Below, one piece after another: positions 16,860 through 26,102 of a stretch of 64,000 bases of DNA. The stretch is from Verrucomicrobiia bacterium (GTDB lineage: Bacteria; Verrucomicrobiota; Verrucomicrobiia; Verrucomicrobiales; DEV007). The notes under the pieces are model-generated. The model was not told the DNA's origin. It did not search any database and saw only the letters and a list, made by a program, of their open reading frames with translations. The translations under genes and the position numbers were made by a program. The number at the start of each line of letters is the position of its first letter. Position 1 is the stretch's first letter. The DNA lies in contig JAUICH010000010.1 in NCBI GenBank assembly GCA_030427505.1, positions 1 through 64,000 on the forward strand, in the 5' to 3' direction.

Positions 16860-18716
16860 CTACACCCAGTACTCCTCCCGCCACACTTGCAGGACCAGCA
16901 GTGCCATGATCATGCGGTCGTTCACTTCCTGACCGGCGCCTTTTTCATCCGTCAGCCGGAAAAGGGCGTCGCGCCGGATCCAGGGCAGCAGATCGGATTC
17001 GCACAGCCGCTCCTGAATCTGCACCCGCAGATTCGACGCAAACCACTTTCCGGTCGGCACCGGGAACCCCATTTTCTTCCGGTAGATGATCTCTTCCGGC
17101 AGCAAGCCTTCCAGGGATTTTTTCAGAATCCATTTTCCCTGTCCATCGTTCATCTTGAGCCCAGCGGGAAGAGACGCCGCGAACTCGACTACATGGTGAT
17201 CCAGGAACGGCACCCGCAGTTCCACGGAGGCGGCCATCGTCATCTTGTCCGCCTTGAGCAGCAGGTCGTCCGGCAGCCAGGTCTTGGAATCGACATACTG
17301 CATCTGTGCCAGAGGATCCTTCAGGTGCGACACGCGGTTGAAGTGCTTGTTGAAGGCATTCTCCAAATAGTCGCCATGATCCCGGGCGAAGTCCTCTTTG
17401 TAGAAACGCTGGCGCAGGGAGGGGGTCAAATTAGCCGAGGTGCCTTGATAGGAGCGTCTTAGCGTGGTGGTTATCCAGTCCAGGTATTTGAGCTGCTTAT
17501 CTCCCAGGCGCCTTTTCAGGGTGGAGGGAATCGCGTCACCGGTGCCCTGGGGAATGCGCGAGCGCCAGCGGTTTAGCTGCAACATTCGCCGGTAGAGACC
17601 GTAGCCCGCGAAGACCTCGTCGCTGCCTTCGCCGGAAAGGAGCACTGTGACTTCCGACCGCGCCAGCTTGGCCAGGTGATAGAGCGCGATCGCGGCGGGT
17701 TCCACCACCGGTTCCTCCGCCTGAAGCACCAGCGTTTTCAGAGAGTCCATGAACGCTCCCGATTCCAGGTGGTGAACAAAATGCCGGCACCGGTACTGCG
17801 CGGCCACGGTCCGGGCGTAACCTTCCTCTGAATTCTCCCCCGCGTTGCGAAAGCCGGCGGTAAACGAGTTGATGGGATCGACTCCGCTCCGGTCCATCAG
17901 GGCGACCATGGCGCTGGAATCCAAGCCTCCGCTGAGAAAGACCCCCAGCGGCACGTCGCTGATCAGGTACTCCTTGGTGGTGCGGGAAAGAAGCTCCAAC
18001 AGGCGTTCCCGGGCTTCGTCTTCGCCGATCTCGAGCGGTTCGACATTGCAGAAGTCCCAATACCGTGTCTCGCGGATGCCGGATTCGGTGACTTCCAGGA
18101 AGCAACCGGGCTCCAGCTTGCGGACCCCTTGGAACATCGTTTCCGGGGCGGGCACGTAGCCGAGTGTCAGGTAGGCATCCACCACCTTTTCGTTGAACTC
18201 GCGGGGGAACAGATCCAGCGCGAACAGCGGTTTGATCTCAGAGGCGCAAGCGAACTGCCCCTTGTCGCTCCAGTAGTAGAGCGGCTTGATGCCCATGCGG
18301 TCCCGCACCACCCAGAGCCGCCGCATCTGGCGGTCCCACAGGGCAAAGGCGAACATGCCGTTGAAATGCTCCACGCAGTCCGTGTCCCATTCCCGGTAGG
18401 CGCGGAGGATGACCTCCGTGTCGCAGCGCGTCTTGAAAGTGTGGCCGAGCTTCTCCAGCCGCTCGCGGATCTCGAGAAAATTGTAAATCTCCCCGTTATA
18501 GACCAGGGCCAGGTCGCCCGTTTCGTCGAACATGGGTTGTTGCCCGGAGTCCAGGTCGATGATGCTGAGGCGGCGGTGCCCCAGGGCAATGGGGCCTTCC
18601 ACATGTACCCCACCGCCGTCCGGACCGCGGTGCATCATCTGCGCCGTGGCGGTTTCCACGAGGTCTTGCCGGCCCTCAAGACCGGCGGGTTGGTACCATG
18701 CCAGGATGCCGCACAT
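16860..18716 (-). CDS. asnB: Asparagine synthase (glutamine-hydrolysing)
   Basis: 618 aa. The N-terminal Ntn glutaminase starts MCGILAW with nucleophile Cys2 and has RGPDGGG and LVYNGEIYN. The synthetase domain has PP-loop SGGLDSS (262-268) and LSGEGSDEVFAGYG. In general it makes asparagine from aspartate, glutamine and ATP. It starts 6 nt after the GT4 gene stops, so the two are one transcript. Such pairs commonly belong to surface-polysaccharide loci, where AsnB-like enzymes amidate sugar carboxyls, so a polysaccharide role is a real alternative to amino-acid synthesis. Confidence 0.9.
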   Translation of the reverse strand: MCGILAWYQPAGLEGRQDLVETATAQMMHRGPDGGGVHVEGPIALGHRRLSIIDLDSGQQPMFDETGDLALVYNGEIYNFLEIRERLEKLGHTFKTRCDTEVILRAYREWDTDCVEHFNGMFAFALWDRQMRRLWVVRDRMGIKPLYYWSDKGQFACASEIKPLFALDLFPREFNEKVVDAYLTLGYVPAPETMFQGVRKLEPGCFLEVTESGIRETRYWDFCNVEPLEIGEDEARERLLELLSRTTKEYLISDVPLGVFLSGGLDSSAMVALMDRSGVDPINSFTAGFRNAGENSEEGYARTVAAQYRCRHFVHHLESGAFMDSLKTLVLQAEEPVVEPAAIALYHLAKLARSEVTVLLSGEGSDEVFAGYGLYRRMLQLNRWRSRIPQGTGDAIPSTLKRRLGDKQLKYLDWITTTLRRSYQGTSANLTPSLRQRFYKEDFARDHGDYLENAFNKHFNRVSHLKDPLAQMQYVDSKTWLPDDLLLKADKMTMAASVELRVPFLDHHVVEFAASLPAGLKMNDGQGKWILKKSLEGLLPEEIIYRKKMGFPVPTGKWFASNLRVQIQERLCESDLLPWIRRDALFRLTDEKGAGQEVNDRMIMALLVLQVWREEYWV

Positions 18717-18722
18717 AGACTT

Positions 18723-19886
18723 CTAAGCAGAGGAGGTTCCTTCGAGCACGTTCTCGTAGAGGGCAATGGTCTGTTCGGCCACCTTGTCCCAAGTCTGGAG
18801 AGCGCCGGCTTTCGCGATGGCGTTCCGGTCCCAGTCCCGGTTCAGGGCGGATTCGATGGCGTCGCTGAAAGCCGCGGCGTCATCCGGTTCGCAAAGCAGG
18901 CCGCATTCCGGGCCGAGTCCTCCCATGACGTCGGGGACCGCGCCCACCCGGGTGGAGACGATGGGCAGCCCGCAGGCCAGCGCTTCATGAATGACCACCG
19001 GGCACCCTTCATGCGCCGAGGGCAGGCAGAAAAGGTCCGCGGCGAAGTACCAGTCGGCCACCTTGTCATGCATGACGGGGCCCTCCAGATGAATCCGGTT
19101 CTCGAGACCCCGCGCCACGATCTTGTCTTGAATCTGCTCCTTAAGCGGACCGCCCCCCGCGAGGTAGACCAGAAAATCCTGTGACGGGCATTTGGACACG
19201 GCGTCCACCAGCATCTCGATCCGCTTTTCCGTGGAAAGCCGGGCCACCGTCAGCACGATACGCTGGTTCTGGGGCAGGCCCAGATTGCGGCGGGCGTCTT
19301 CCTTTGAGCGGGTCTCGAAGATCTCCGGATCGATGCCGTTGTGAAGGATGGAAATCTTTTCCGGCGAAACGCCAAAGTCATTCACCATCAAGTCTTTCAG
19401 CTCTGAACTTACGGAAATCAGGTGAGCCGCCTTTTGCAGGGCCTCGGCGATCAAAGGCGTCTCGATACCACCGATTCCCAAGCCGATAGCGGCATGCCCA
19501 TGTACCGTGGCCACCACCGGTTTGTCTCCGGCCAGCAGCGTCGCGGCATAGGTATCCGGGTAAATCCAGTGCGTGTGGATCACGTCCGCGTCAGGTAGCT
19601 TTTCTTCAAACAAAGGTTGGATAGCTTTCGCAAAGAAGCGCCAGCGGTGGTCGTTCAAGGCTTTCGGCAGCGCCAGGTAGCGGGGATAACTCACCGGTGT
19701 CTTTCCCAACCGGGCCTTCTCCGGAATCTGCCCGGCCTTGCGGAGGAGGGGAAAAGTGGAAATCGGCGCAATGACTTCCGTCTTGGCGTGACTCGACAGC
19801 GCTTTGACCAGTTTCCCAACAAAAACACCGTTCACCGGTGCTTCGGGGTTGGGAAACAGATGGCTGAGCGTAAGGACCTTAATCAC
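18723..19886 (-). CDS. Glycosyltransferase family 4
   Basis: About 387 aa from GTG 19886 (IKVLTLSHLFPNP, the usual GT4 opening). The donor half has ILTVARLSTEKRIEMLVDA, GGGPLKEQIQDK and the EX7E motif in EGCPVVIHE. It probably transfers an activated sugar to a glycan or lipid carrier at the cytoplasmic face. The open frame extends to 20108, but the extra residues do not look like GT4. No ATG sits at the conserved start, so GTG 19886 or TTG 19901 is likely, and the 5' end is uncertain. It is tightly coupled to asnB. Confidence 0.85.
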   Translation of the reverse strand: MIKVLTLSHLFPNPEAPVNGVFVGKLVKALSSHAKTEVIAPISTFPLLRKAGQIPEKARLGKTPVSYPRYLALPKALNDHRWRFFAKAIQPLFEEKLPDADVIHTHWIYPDTYAATLLAGDKPVVATVHGHAAIGLGIGGIETPLIAEALQKAAHLISVSSELKDLMVNDFGVSPEKISILHNGIDPEIFETRSKEDARRNLGLPQNQRIVLTVARLSTEKRIEMLVDAVSKCPSQDFLVYLAGGGPLKEQIQDKIVARGLENRIHLEGPVMHDKVADWYFAADLFCLPSAHEGCPVVIHEALACGLPIVSTRVGAVPDVMGGLGPECGLLCEPDDAAAFSDAIESALNRDWDRNAIAKAGALQTWDKVAEQTIALYENVLEGTSSA

Positions 19887-20156
19887 GTGACGAGTCGTCA
19901 ATTGGTCATGCTTATCCGTCAATGCAAACGGATTGTCCGGCACACGGCGGGCACTCGCGGCTGACAAACCTCCTGAACGCAGGAAACAGGCCGGTTCCAA
20001 AAGAATCCAGGTTTGAACCATTCGCCCGGCATCGTTCTCCTTTTTGAGCATTGTCTCCCGCTTCCTTTGGACGGTATTCTGAACGGATGGGCCGGAATGC
20101 CGGTCCAATTTGTTTGGTAAATCTCAAACCCTAAACTCCCTAAAACCCTCCCACTT

Positions 20157-21446
20157 ATGGACTCACCATCACCCGCCCAGCCGCGCCGTCATTTTCTCAA
20201 GCAATCCCTTGTCGCCTCCATGGGGGCCGCCGCCGTGGGGCCAAACCTGCTGCTGGGCCAGGCCAAAGGGGCGAACGAACGTGTCCGGGTGGGGGTCATG
20301 GGCCTGGGCCGGGGGCGCGGCCACATCAAGGCCCTGGTGGAAGTGCCGAACGCCGAGGTGGCCTACGTCTGTGACGTAGACAGCAATCGCCTGGAAACCG
20401 GACTTCAGACCATCGCGGACAAGCAGGAAAAACTGCCCGAGAAGGTGGGGGACTTCCGCCGCATCCTGGACGATCCAAATATTGACGCCATCACCATCGC
20501 CGCGCCGAACTACTGGCACACCCCAGCCGCCATCCTGGCCTGCCAGGCGGGAAAACACGTCTATGTGGAAAAACCCGGCAGCCACAATGCCTATGAAGCG
20601 CTGAAGCTGGTGGAAGTGGCCAAGGCCACGGACCGCCGCGTCCAGCTCGGTACCCAGCGCCGCAGCTACTCCGGCATGATCGAAGGCATGCAAAAACTGC
20701 GGGAAGGCGCTATCGGCACCCTGCGCTACGCCCGCTGTTGGTACGCCAGCACCCGGGACACCATTGGAACGGGCAAGCCCGCGCCCGTCCCGCCGGAGCT
20801 TGACTACACTCTCTGGCAGGGCCCCTTGCCGGAGCGTCCCTACATCGACAACCTGGTGCACTACAACTGGCACTGGCGCTGGTTCTACGGCGGCGGGGAA
20901 CTCGCTAACAATGGGGTACACTCCCTGGACGTGGCCCGCTGGGCCATGGGGGTGGACTTTCCCCAGCGCGTAACCTGCGAAGGCGGCCGCTACCATTTCG
21001 ATGACGACCAGGAGACCCCGGACTCCTGCTATGCCAGCTATGACTTCGGTACCAGCGGCATCAACTGGTCCGGCAGCAGTTGTCACAAACGCAAATCGGA
21101 CGACCTGCCTTTCGTGTCCGTTTACGGCGACGGCGGTACCATGGAGTTCAGCAGTGCGAACTACGTGATCTACGACGAAAAAGGCGTGGAAGTGTCCCGG
21201 AACAAAGACAATCCCAGTGACGTGCCACACTTCACCAACTTCGTGAATGCCATTCGCGAGGGCGAAGCGCTGAACGCGAACATTGCCGACTCCTACAAGA
21301 GTTCGCTGCTTTGTCACCTGGGGAACATCGCCTACCGCACCTCTGGAGCGGTGAAAGTAAATCCGGCGGACGGCACCTTGGTCGAAAACCCAGAGGCGCA
21401 GAAACTCTGGAAACGCGAAGAATACCGCAAAGGGTGGGAGATCTAA
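20157..21446 (+). CDS. Tat-exported Gfo/Idh/MocA family oxidoreductase
   Basis: 429 aa. A Tat signal (RRHFLKQSLVASMGAAAVGP) precedes a Rossmann domain (VGVMGLGRGRGHIKAL, CDVDSNR) and the EKPGSHN dehydrogenase motif. The C-terminal half (about 170-400) is the GFO_IDH substrate domain. Members use a tightly held NAD(P) to oxidise or epimerise sugars. Export with cofactor is typical of the phylum's many secreted paralogues. The substrate is unknown. Confidence 0.9.
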   Translation: MDSPSPAQPRRHFLKQSLVASMGAAAVGPNLLLGQAKGANERVRVGVMGLGRGRGHIKALVEVPNAEVAYVCDVDSNRLETGLQTIADKQEKLPEKVGDFRRILDDPNIDAITIAAPNYWHTPAAILACQAGKHVYVEKPGSHNAYEALKLVEVAKATDRRVQLGTQRRSYSGMIEGMQKLREGAIGTLRYARCWYASTRDTIGTGKPAPVPPELDYTLWQGPLPERPYIDNLVHYNWHWRWFYGGGELANNGVHSLDVARWAMGVDFPQRVTCEGGRYHFDDDQETPDSCYASYDFGTSGINWSGSSCHKRKSDDLPFVSVYGDGGTMEFSSANYVIYDEKGVEVSRNKDNPSDVPHFTNFVNAIREGEALNANIADSYKSSLLCHLGNIAYRTSGAVKVNPADGTLVENPEAQKLWKREEYRKGWEI

Positions 21447-21573
21447 TCCCCGGTTCCTTTCTCATTACCCGTTCTCGTGACATAGGGATGTTCACGAGAA
21501 CGGGATGGCGGAAGTTCGAAGATTCAGCGTCCTGCCTGGAAGCTGAATGGTAGAAGGTCGCGGGAGTGGCCTT

Positions 21574-22092
21574 TCACTTCTTTACGTATTCCAGATCCAC
21601 TGCCTTCAGCAGCCGGACATAGTCAGCCAGGGCCGCTTCTGGAGCGATGGAACCCTGGTTGGAAGTTTCAATGTACAGGAAAGTCTTTCCGAACGGCCGG
21701 ACGGCCGCGGGCAGGCCATTTTTCTGGAAGGTCTTGATCACAATGCCGTCGTCGGTTTTCACGTCCGTGAAATCCGCGGCATCCACGCCGAGGGCCCGGC
21801 TCAGGTAGCTCATGCCTTCTTCCGCGTGGTCGTATTCCACGCCCAGGATCGCGATCAGCCGGTACTTGGCTTGCATGACTGCGGGTTCGATCGCGGTCCA
21901 GGTATCGCCACCCTGGACTTCGCCCGTCACTTTCCAATCGTGAATGCCGGACTTTCCGTCGATAAGGGTCGCTTTCTTAACCGTGACGCTAAGGGACGTG
22001 GTTACCAGCGCTTCCTCGGCGGAAACAGAGTGGGCCACCGGAAACAGCGTCAACAACGACAGCAGCAATACTCGTGGGGATGAAGTGATCAT
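21574..22092 (-). CDS. Exported protein of unknown function
   Basis: 172 aa. The signal peptide is SSPRVLLLSLLTLFPVAHSVSAEE. The mature part, about 147 aa, has no motif I recognise and no cysteines. It looks like a mixed alpha/beta domain (SLSVTVKKATLIDGKSG, then SRALGVDAADF). A consensus TTGACA promoter ends 8 nt before the ATG, which points to a nearly leaderless transcript. Confidence 0.65.
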   Translation of the reverse strand: MITSSPRVLLLSLLTLFPVAHSVSAEEALVTTSLSVTVKKATLIDGKSGIHDWKVTGEVQGGDTWTAIEPAVMQAKYRLIAILGVEYDHAEEGMSYLSRALGVDAADFTDVKTDDGIVIKTFQKNGLPAAVRPFGKTFLYIETSNQGSIAPEAALADYVRLLKAVDLEYVKK

Positions 22093-22100
22093 GGACGGCG

Positions 22101-22129
22101 ATAAAACGGCACGAAACAGACCCTGTCAA
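22101..22129 (-). promoter_or_regulatory. Sigma-70-type promoter with perfect -35 box
   Basis: On the minus strand: TTGACA (six of six), 17-bp spacer, TTTTAT (four of six). The predicted start falls within a few bases of ATG 22092. Confidence 0.6.
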
Positions 22130-22233
22130 TTGACGATCAAGGCCATGGGAGAAAACCCTGACAAAACACTATTCTTGCGTGGAAAGGCATGCCAGTCCTC
22201 CTCCTGCCTTCCGCTGATTCGGGTTTGAGCCAG

Positions 22234-22569
22234 TTAATCCTGGCTCGCGCCGGGCGAGGCGGCTCGTGAGCCGGACGGCTTTCCCGGGCTTCCATTGCCG
22301 CTGCCATTGCCATTGCCGGCCGTGCGTTCTTCAGCCGGAAAATGCTCCAACTTACCCCGCTTCAGACCGCCACAGTGGGGGCAGTGGATCAGGGTGTAGC
22401 TCACCGAACCCGTGGATCGTTTCTTCCAGCGGATGCCGCCGGCCTCCCACAGATTTTTCGTATGGCCGCAGGTGCAGCAGCGGATGACCCACTGCTGGCT
22501 TTCTTGGCGCATTTCCTCCGCGCGTTCCTTGGAGAGAACCGCGGAAAGGAATCTTTGGGTCGGTGTCAT
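22234..22569 (-). CDS. Small putative zinc-ribbon protein
   Basis: 111 aa. Two Cys pairs 35-40 residues apart (CCTCGH and CPHCGG) form a likely four-cysteine zinc ribbon. The last 35 residues are a disordered Gly/Asn/Ser/Pro tail. No signal peptide, so cytoplasmic. I do not recognise the family. It could bind nucleic acid or a protein. Confidence 0.6.
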   Translation of the reverse strand: MTPTQRFLSAVLSKERAEEMRQESQQWVIRCCTCGHTKNLWEAGGIRWKKRSTGSVSYTLIHCPHCGGLKRGKLEHFPAEERTAGNGNGSGNGSPGKPSGSRAASPGASQD

Positions 22570-22704
22570 TCGAACCGGGGAGAGGGAGGTTTAGGGAGCA
22601 AGCGTATAGAATCCAGAAACGGATTTCGACTACAATCGGCGCTAAATTTTCTATTTGCCTCGCCCCTCACTGAGCCCAGTAGCCTGGCCTAGTACAGTGG
22701 AGGC

Positions 22705-23967
22705 TCAGCTCGCGTCAGCGTCCGGGGCCAAGGCAGAGTCTCGCTCGCGCACGGGGGCCAGGACCTTGATCTTTCGCTTCCTACCCCGGACGGAAACTTC
22801 TCCAATCTCTTCGAAATCAATGAGATTCAGGATTTTTTCCGCCGTGACTTCGGAAACTAATATTTCCGGTTCGTGCTCTTTGGTCAACGCCTCCAGACGG
22901 GCCGCCACGTTCACGGTGTCGCCAATGACGGTGTATTCCCGGCGGTTTGGTGCGCCAATGCTGCCCACCACGGCGGTCCCGGTGTGTATGCCGATGCCGA
23001 TGGACAGCTCCGGAGCCCCGTCCCGAATCCGGCGCTCGTTCAGGCTGTCCAGTTGCCGCCGCATTTCCAGGGCCGCCCGCACTGCGTGGACCGCGTGGTC
23101 GGGGTGGGCCACCGGAGCGTTAAAGTAGGCCATCAGCCCGTCGCCCAGGTATTTGTCTAGCGTTCCGCCATAGTGGAATATGACCTCCACCATGTGACCG
23201 AAGAATTCATTCAGCATGCGCACCACGCGGGGGCTTTCCATGGACTCGATCAGGCTGGTGAAACCCCGGATGTCCAGAAACAGCACCGTGATCTGGCAGG
23301 ACTGGTCCTCTGACAGGCTGGCGCGGCTTTCGATGGCCTCCGCCACGTTCGGGGAAAAGTAGCGGGCCAGCAGGTCGCGGCGTTTCTGTTTCTCGGCGGC
23401 TTCAGTGATGATGTGGATCTGCCGTTTCGGCAGGTAGGAACAGAGAATGCCCGCCATGATGATGACCAGGCTGTCCGCCAGAATGGCGGTGGCGCTGCCG
23501 CCCGCCATCCGTTCCAGGATGAACTGACACACCACCGCCGCCGCGGTGGACACCCAGACCAGTTGCGAGACCATGGCCAGACTGGCCAGGACCGTCAGAA
23601 AGACAAAGAGCGCGGTCGAAAACGCCGCCACGGCTTCCGGATGCTCGGAGTGCCGCAGGTTGACGGCTTGTATCAGGAACAACATCGGCATGTCCACCAG
23701 AGGAATGGCCAGGCGGGTAAAGCGGCCCTTTAGACCGCCCTGGCGTCCCATCCACCAGATGATGGCCGCCATCGCGGCATAGGTCACCGCTACGCTCACG
23801 CTGGCCAGGTAGTCCGTGGTGGCTTCCAGGAACACCACCGCCACGGCGTAGTAACCGAGCAGAAACCCCATCGCCACCAGCCTCGCCCGGTTGATGTAGC
23901 GCGTGCTCTCCAGGCGCCCCCGGTTTACCGCCTCATCCAGGGGTTTTTGCCAGGGTTCTTCGGTCAT
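22705..23967 (-). CDS. Membrane class III adenylate/guanylate cyclase
   Basis: 420 aa. About six N-terminal membrane segments (residues 30-200) lead to a class III cyclase domain (about 220-390). Both metal aspartates are present (VLFLDIRGFTS and KYLGDGLMAYF). The lysine in LDKYLGD and aspartate in EYTVIGDTVNVAARLE are the pair that selects ATP, so cAMP synthesis is predicted. The membrane part resembles a six-helix sensor, but its signal is unknown. No cAMP receptor is adjacent. Confidence 0.88.
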   Translation of the reverse strand: MTEEPWQKPLDEAVNRGRLESTRYINRARLVAMGFLLGYYAVAVVFLEATTDYLASVSVAVTYAAMAAIIWWMGRQGGLKGRFTRLAIPLVDMPMLFLIQAVNLRHSEHPEAVAAFSTALFVFLTVLASLAMVSQLVWVSTAAAVVCQFILERMAGGSATAILADSLVIIMAGILCSYLPKRQIHIITEAAEKQKRRDLLARYFSPNVAEAIESRASLSEDQSCQITVLFLDIRGFTSLIESMESPRVVRMLNEFFGHMVEVIFHYGGTLDKYLGDGLMAYFNAPVAHPDHAVHAVRAALEMRRQLDSLNERRIRDGAPELSIGIGIHTGTAVVGSIGAPNRREYTVIGDTVNVAARLEALTKEHEPEILVSEVTAEKILNLIDFEEIGEVSVRGRKRKIKVLAPVRERDSALAPDADAS

Positions 23968-24247
23968 GAGCGTGGGCGGCGACAGAGAGTCACGTGGAAG
24001 TAATGGGTGCGGATCGCTCCCGAAAGGTTCGGGCCTGAAACCCTACCACGCTTTTCCCCGCGCATGAAAACTCTAACGATCCCGTTTCACTTGCACCCCT
24101 TATTCTCGGGCGAAAGCAAACGGGGGCTTCGGCCTTTCGGGCGGCGGACTCGCGGGCGGGGCGTTCAGATCAGGGGCGGCGGCGGTTTCATCAAACGGGC
24201 GAACGATGTCCCCAGCTTAGGCCAGGATCTCGCGTCCGGAATAGGTT

Positions 24248-25186
24248 CTATGCTCCCTGTTCCAACTCCTTCACCGCTCCCGTAAAGTCCGGGTAGCGAA
24301 ATTCATAACCCTCCTGGATCAATCGCGCCGGAACGACCCGCCGGCTTTTCAGGATCAGTTCCGTTTCCGTCCGCAATGCAAACGCGCCCATCTCCAGCAT
24401 CCAGCGCGTGGCGGGCAGGCCGATCGGGATGCCGGTCTCCCGTCGCAGAATGGCCATCATCTCCCGGTTCGGCAAGGGATCGGGCGCCGCCAGGTTGTAA
24501 ATGCCTGTGGCGGATTCCCGGGAGATCAACCACTCCACGATGGCGCAGAAGTCCGCGTCATGAAGCCAGGAGACATACTGGCGGCCATGGCCCATGCTCC
24601 CACCCAGGCCCAGTTTCACCAGCCGCCGCAGGGTTTCATAGACGCCGCCCGGCTCGTGGCCCATCACCATGGCGGTCCGCAGGATGATCTTTCGCGTGAC
24701 GGGACAGTCCGCCTCTTCAAAGGCGCGTTCCCATGCCTTGGCGATCTCCACGGAAAACGCGTCCTTCGCCTCCGGGTGAGGGCCAATCTTGCCGGTGAAT
24801 TCATCGTTCGGCGCGTCGTAGCGATGCTGGTAGATCGTGGCCGTACTGGAGTTTAGCCACACCTCGGGAGGCCGGGCGCAGGCGGCGATGGCTTGGCCGA
24901 GCACGACCGTGGAGTCCACCCGGGAGTTCATCATGTCCTGGCGGTTCGCCGGAGTGTAGCGGCAGTTCACGGAGCGGCCCGTCAAGTTGATCACCGCATG
25001 CGCGCTTTCCAGTTCGCGCGTCCAGTCTCCCAGTGTCTTGGCATCCCAGACGGCGGTTCGCGCGAAAGGCGCCTTGCCCGGAGAACGGCTGAAGACAACC
25101 ACCTCACAACCTAAGCCAGAGAAGAATGCCGCCAGCGTTCGTCCCAGAAATCCGGAGCCGCCAGGGAGGATGATCTTGCGGGGCAT
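24248..25186 (-). CDS. TIGR01777 family epimerase (SDR39U1-like)
   Basis: 312 aa. An NAD(P) Rossmann fold starts ILPGGSGFLGRTLA. NLTGRSVNCRYTPANRQDMMNSR and WLNSSTATIYQHRYD are hallmarks of this atypical SDR. The C-terminal DUF1731 ends ILKSRRVVPARLIQEGYEFRYPDF. Physiological substrate is not established for the family. The MBL-fold gene lies 92 nt downstream of nothing shared: it is upstream-independent, ending before this gene's own start region, and the 280 nt beyond this gene's stop hold no feature I can support. Confidence 0.9.
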   Translation of the reverse strand: MPRKIILPGGSGFLGRTLAAFFSGLGCEVVVFSRSPGKAPFARTAVWDAKTLGDWTRELESAHAVINLTGRSVNCRYTPANRQDMMNSRVDSTVVLGQAIAACARPPEVWLNSSTATIYQHRYDAPNDEFTGKIGPHPEAKDAFSVEIAKAWERAFEEADCPVTRKIILRTAMVMGHEPGGVYETLRRLVKLGLGGSMGHGRQYVSWLHDADFCAIVEWLISRESATGIYNLAAPDPLPNREMMAILRRETGIPIGLPATRWMLEMGAFALRTETELILKSRRVVPARLIQEGYEFRYPDFTGAVKELEQGA

Positions 25187-25278
25187 TTTGAAAGCGGGAG
25201 GGGGAGGACAGTTGCGCGGGGGCTTTCGTATTAACTACGTTATCGAATGGCATGAAGTTTCAGGAAAGACCGGTTCAG

Positions 25279-25980
25279 TTACGCGTTCTTATCTCGAAAT
25301 CGGCTTGCCAGCTTCCGCAAGTCTTCCAAGTGCAACGCCGGGGACTGATTCCGGCTGTGGTTGGGTAAGACACCTTCCAAATCCAGGGTCAGCGCTTTTT
25401 CAATGCTCTGGGGAATCATCGCGCCGTTTACGTTGAACCAGGGTGGGGGAAGGCGCGGCCAGCCACCTAGATAATTGGAAAACAGATCGCCACAGAGGAG
25501 GAGCTTCCTCGATGCGTTGTAGAACCCGCAGTGGTGCAGGGTGTGACCGGGAAGGCACACCGCCCGCAGGCCGCCCCAGAATTCCAGCTCGTCGCCATCG
25601 GAAAACCAAGTGTCCACCTCAGGTGGCTGGTAGTTCAGTATCATCCGGCCAAAGGCCTCCGCCAGACCGCAGAAGCGGGTAATGCCGCGATACGGATACC
25701 GCCCCGCGACGTGGGCCTCTTCACCCGCCGGAGCCAGGATCTTTGCCCCGCTGAGAGCTTTCAGTGGCCCCAGGTTGTGGGCGTGGTCCAAGTGACCATG
25801 TGTCAGGAGAATGGCCCGGATATCTTTCAGTCCACGCCCGATCCCAACCAAGGCCCGCTCCAGACGCGGGATGGCATGCAGAAACCCGCCGTCGATCAAG
25901 TAGACGCCCTCCTCGTCATACAAAGCGTGAAAATCGACAATCCATCCCCGGACGACGAGGTAACCAGAAGCGTCAGGCAT
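25279..25980 (-). CDS. MBL-fold metallohydrolase
   Basis: 233 aa. The metallo-beta-lactamase fold carries HGHLDHAHN as the zinc motif, with further likely ligands in LCLPGHTLHHCGF-like residues (VCLPGHTLHHC) and the C-terminal LPNHSRN. There is no signal peptide. The family includes thioesterases, lactonases and phosphodiesterases, and the substrate cannot be told. It diverges from the methyltransferase gene across about 120 nt. Confidence 0.82.
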   Translation of the reverse strand: MPDASGYLVVRGWIVDFHALYDEEGVYLIDGGFLHAIPRLERALVGIGRGLKDIRAILLTHGHLDHAHNLGPLKALSGAKILAPAGEEAHVAGRYPYRGITRFCGLAEAFGRMILNYQPPEVDTWFSDGDELEFWGGLRAVCLPGHTLHHCGFYNASRKLLLCGDLFSNYLGGWPRLPPPWFNVNGAMIPQSIEKALTLDLEGVLPNHSRNQSPALHLEDLRKLASRFRDKNA

Positions 25981-26102
25981 GCGGTAAGCAGGTTGGTGTA
26001 AAATGGATATTGGCCTTGAGCGCCGAATGGCAGGTTCTCTGGCTCGCCCTCAAGGATTACGTCCCGGGAATCTCGAAAGCCAGCACCGCCGTTGTTTATC
26101 TT

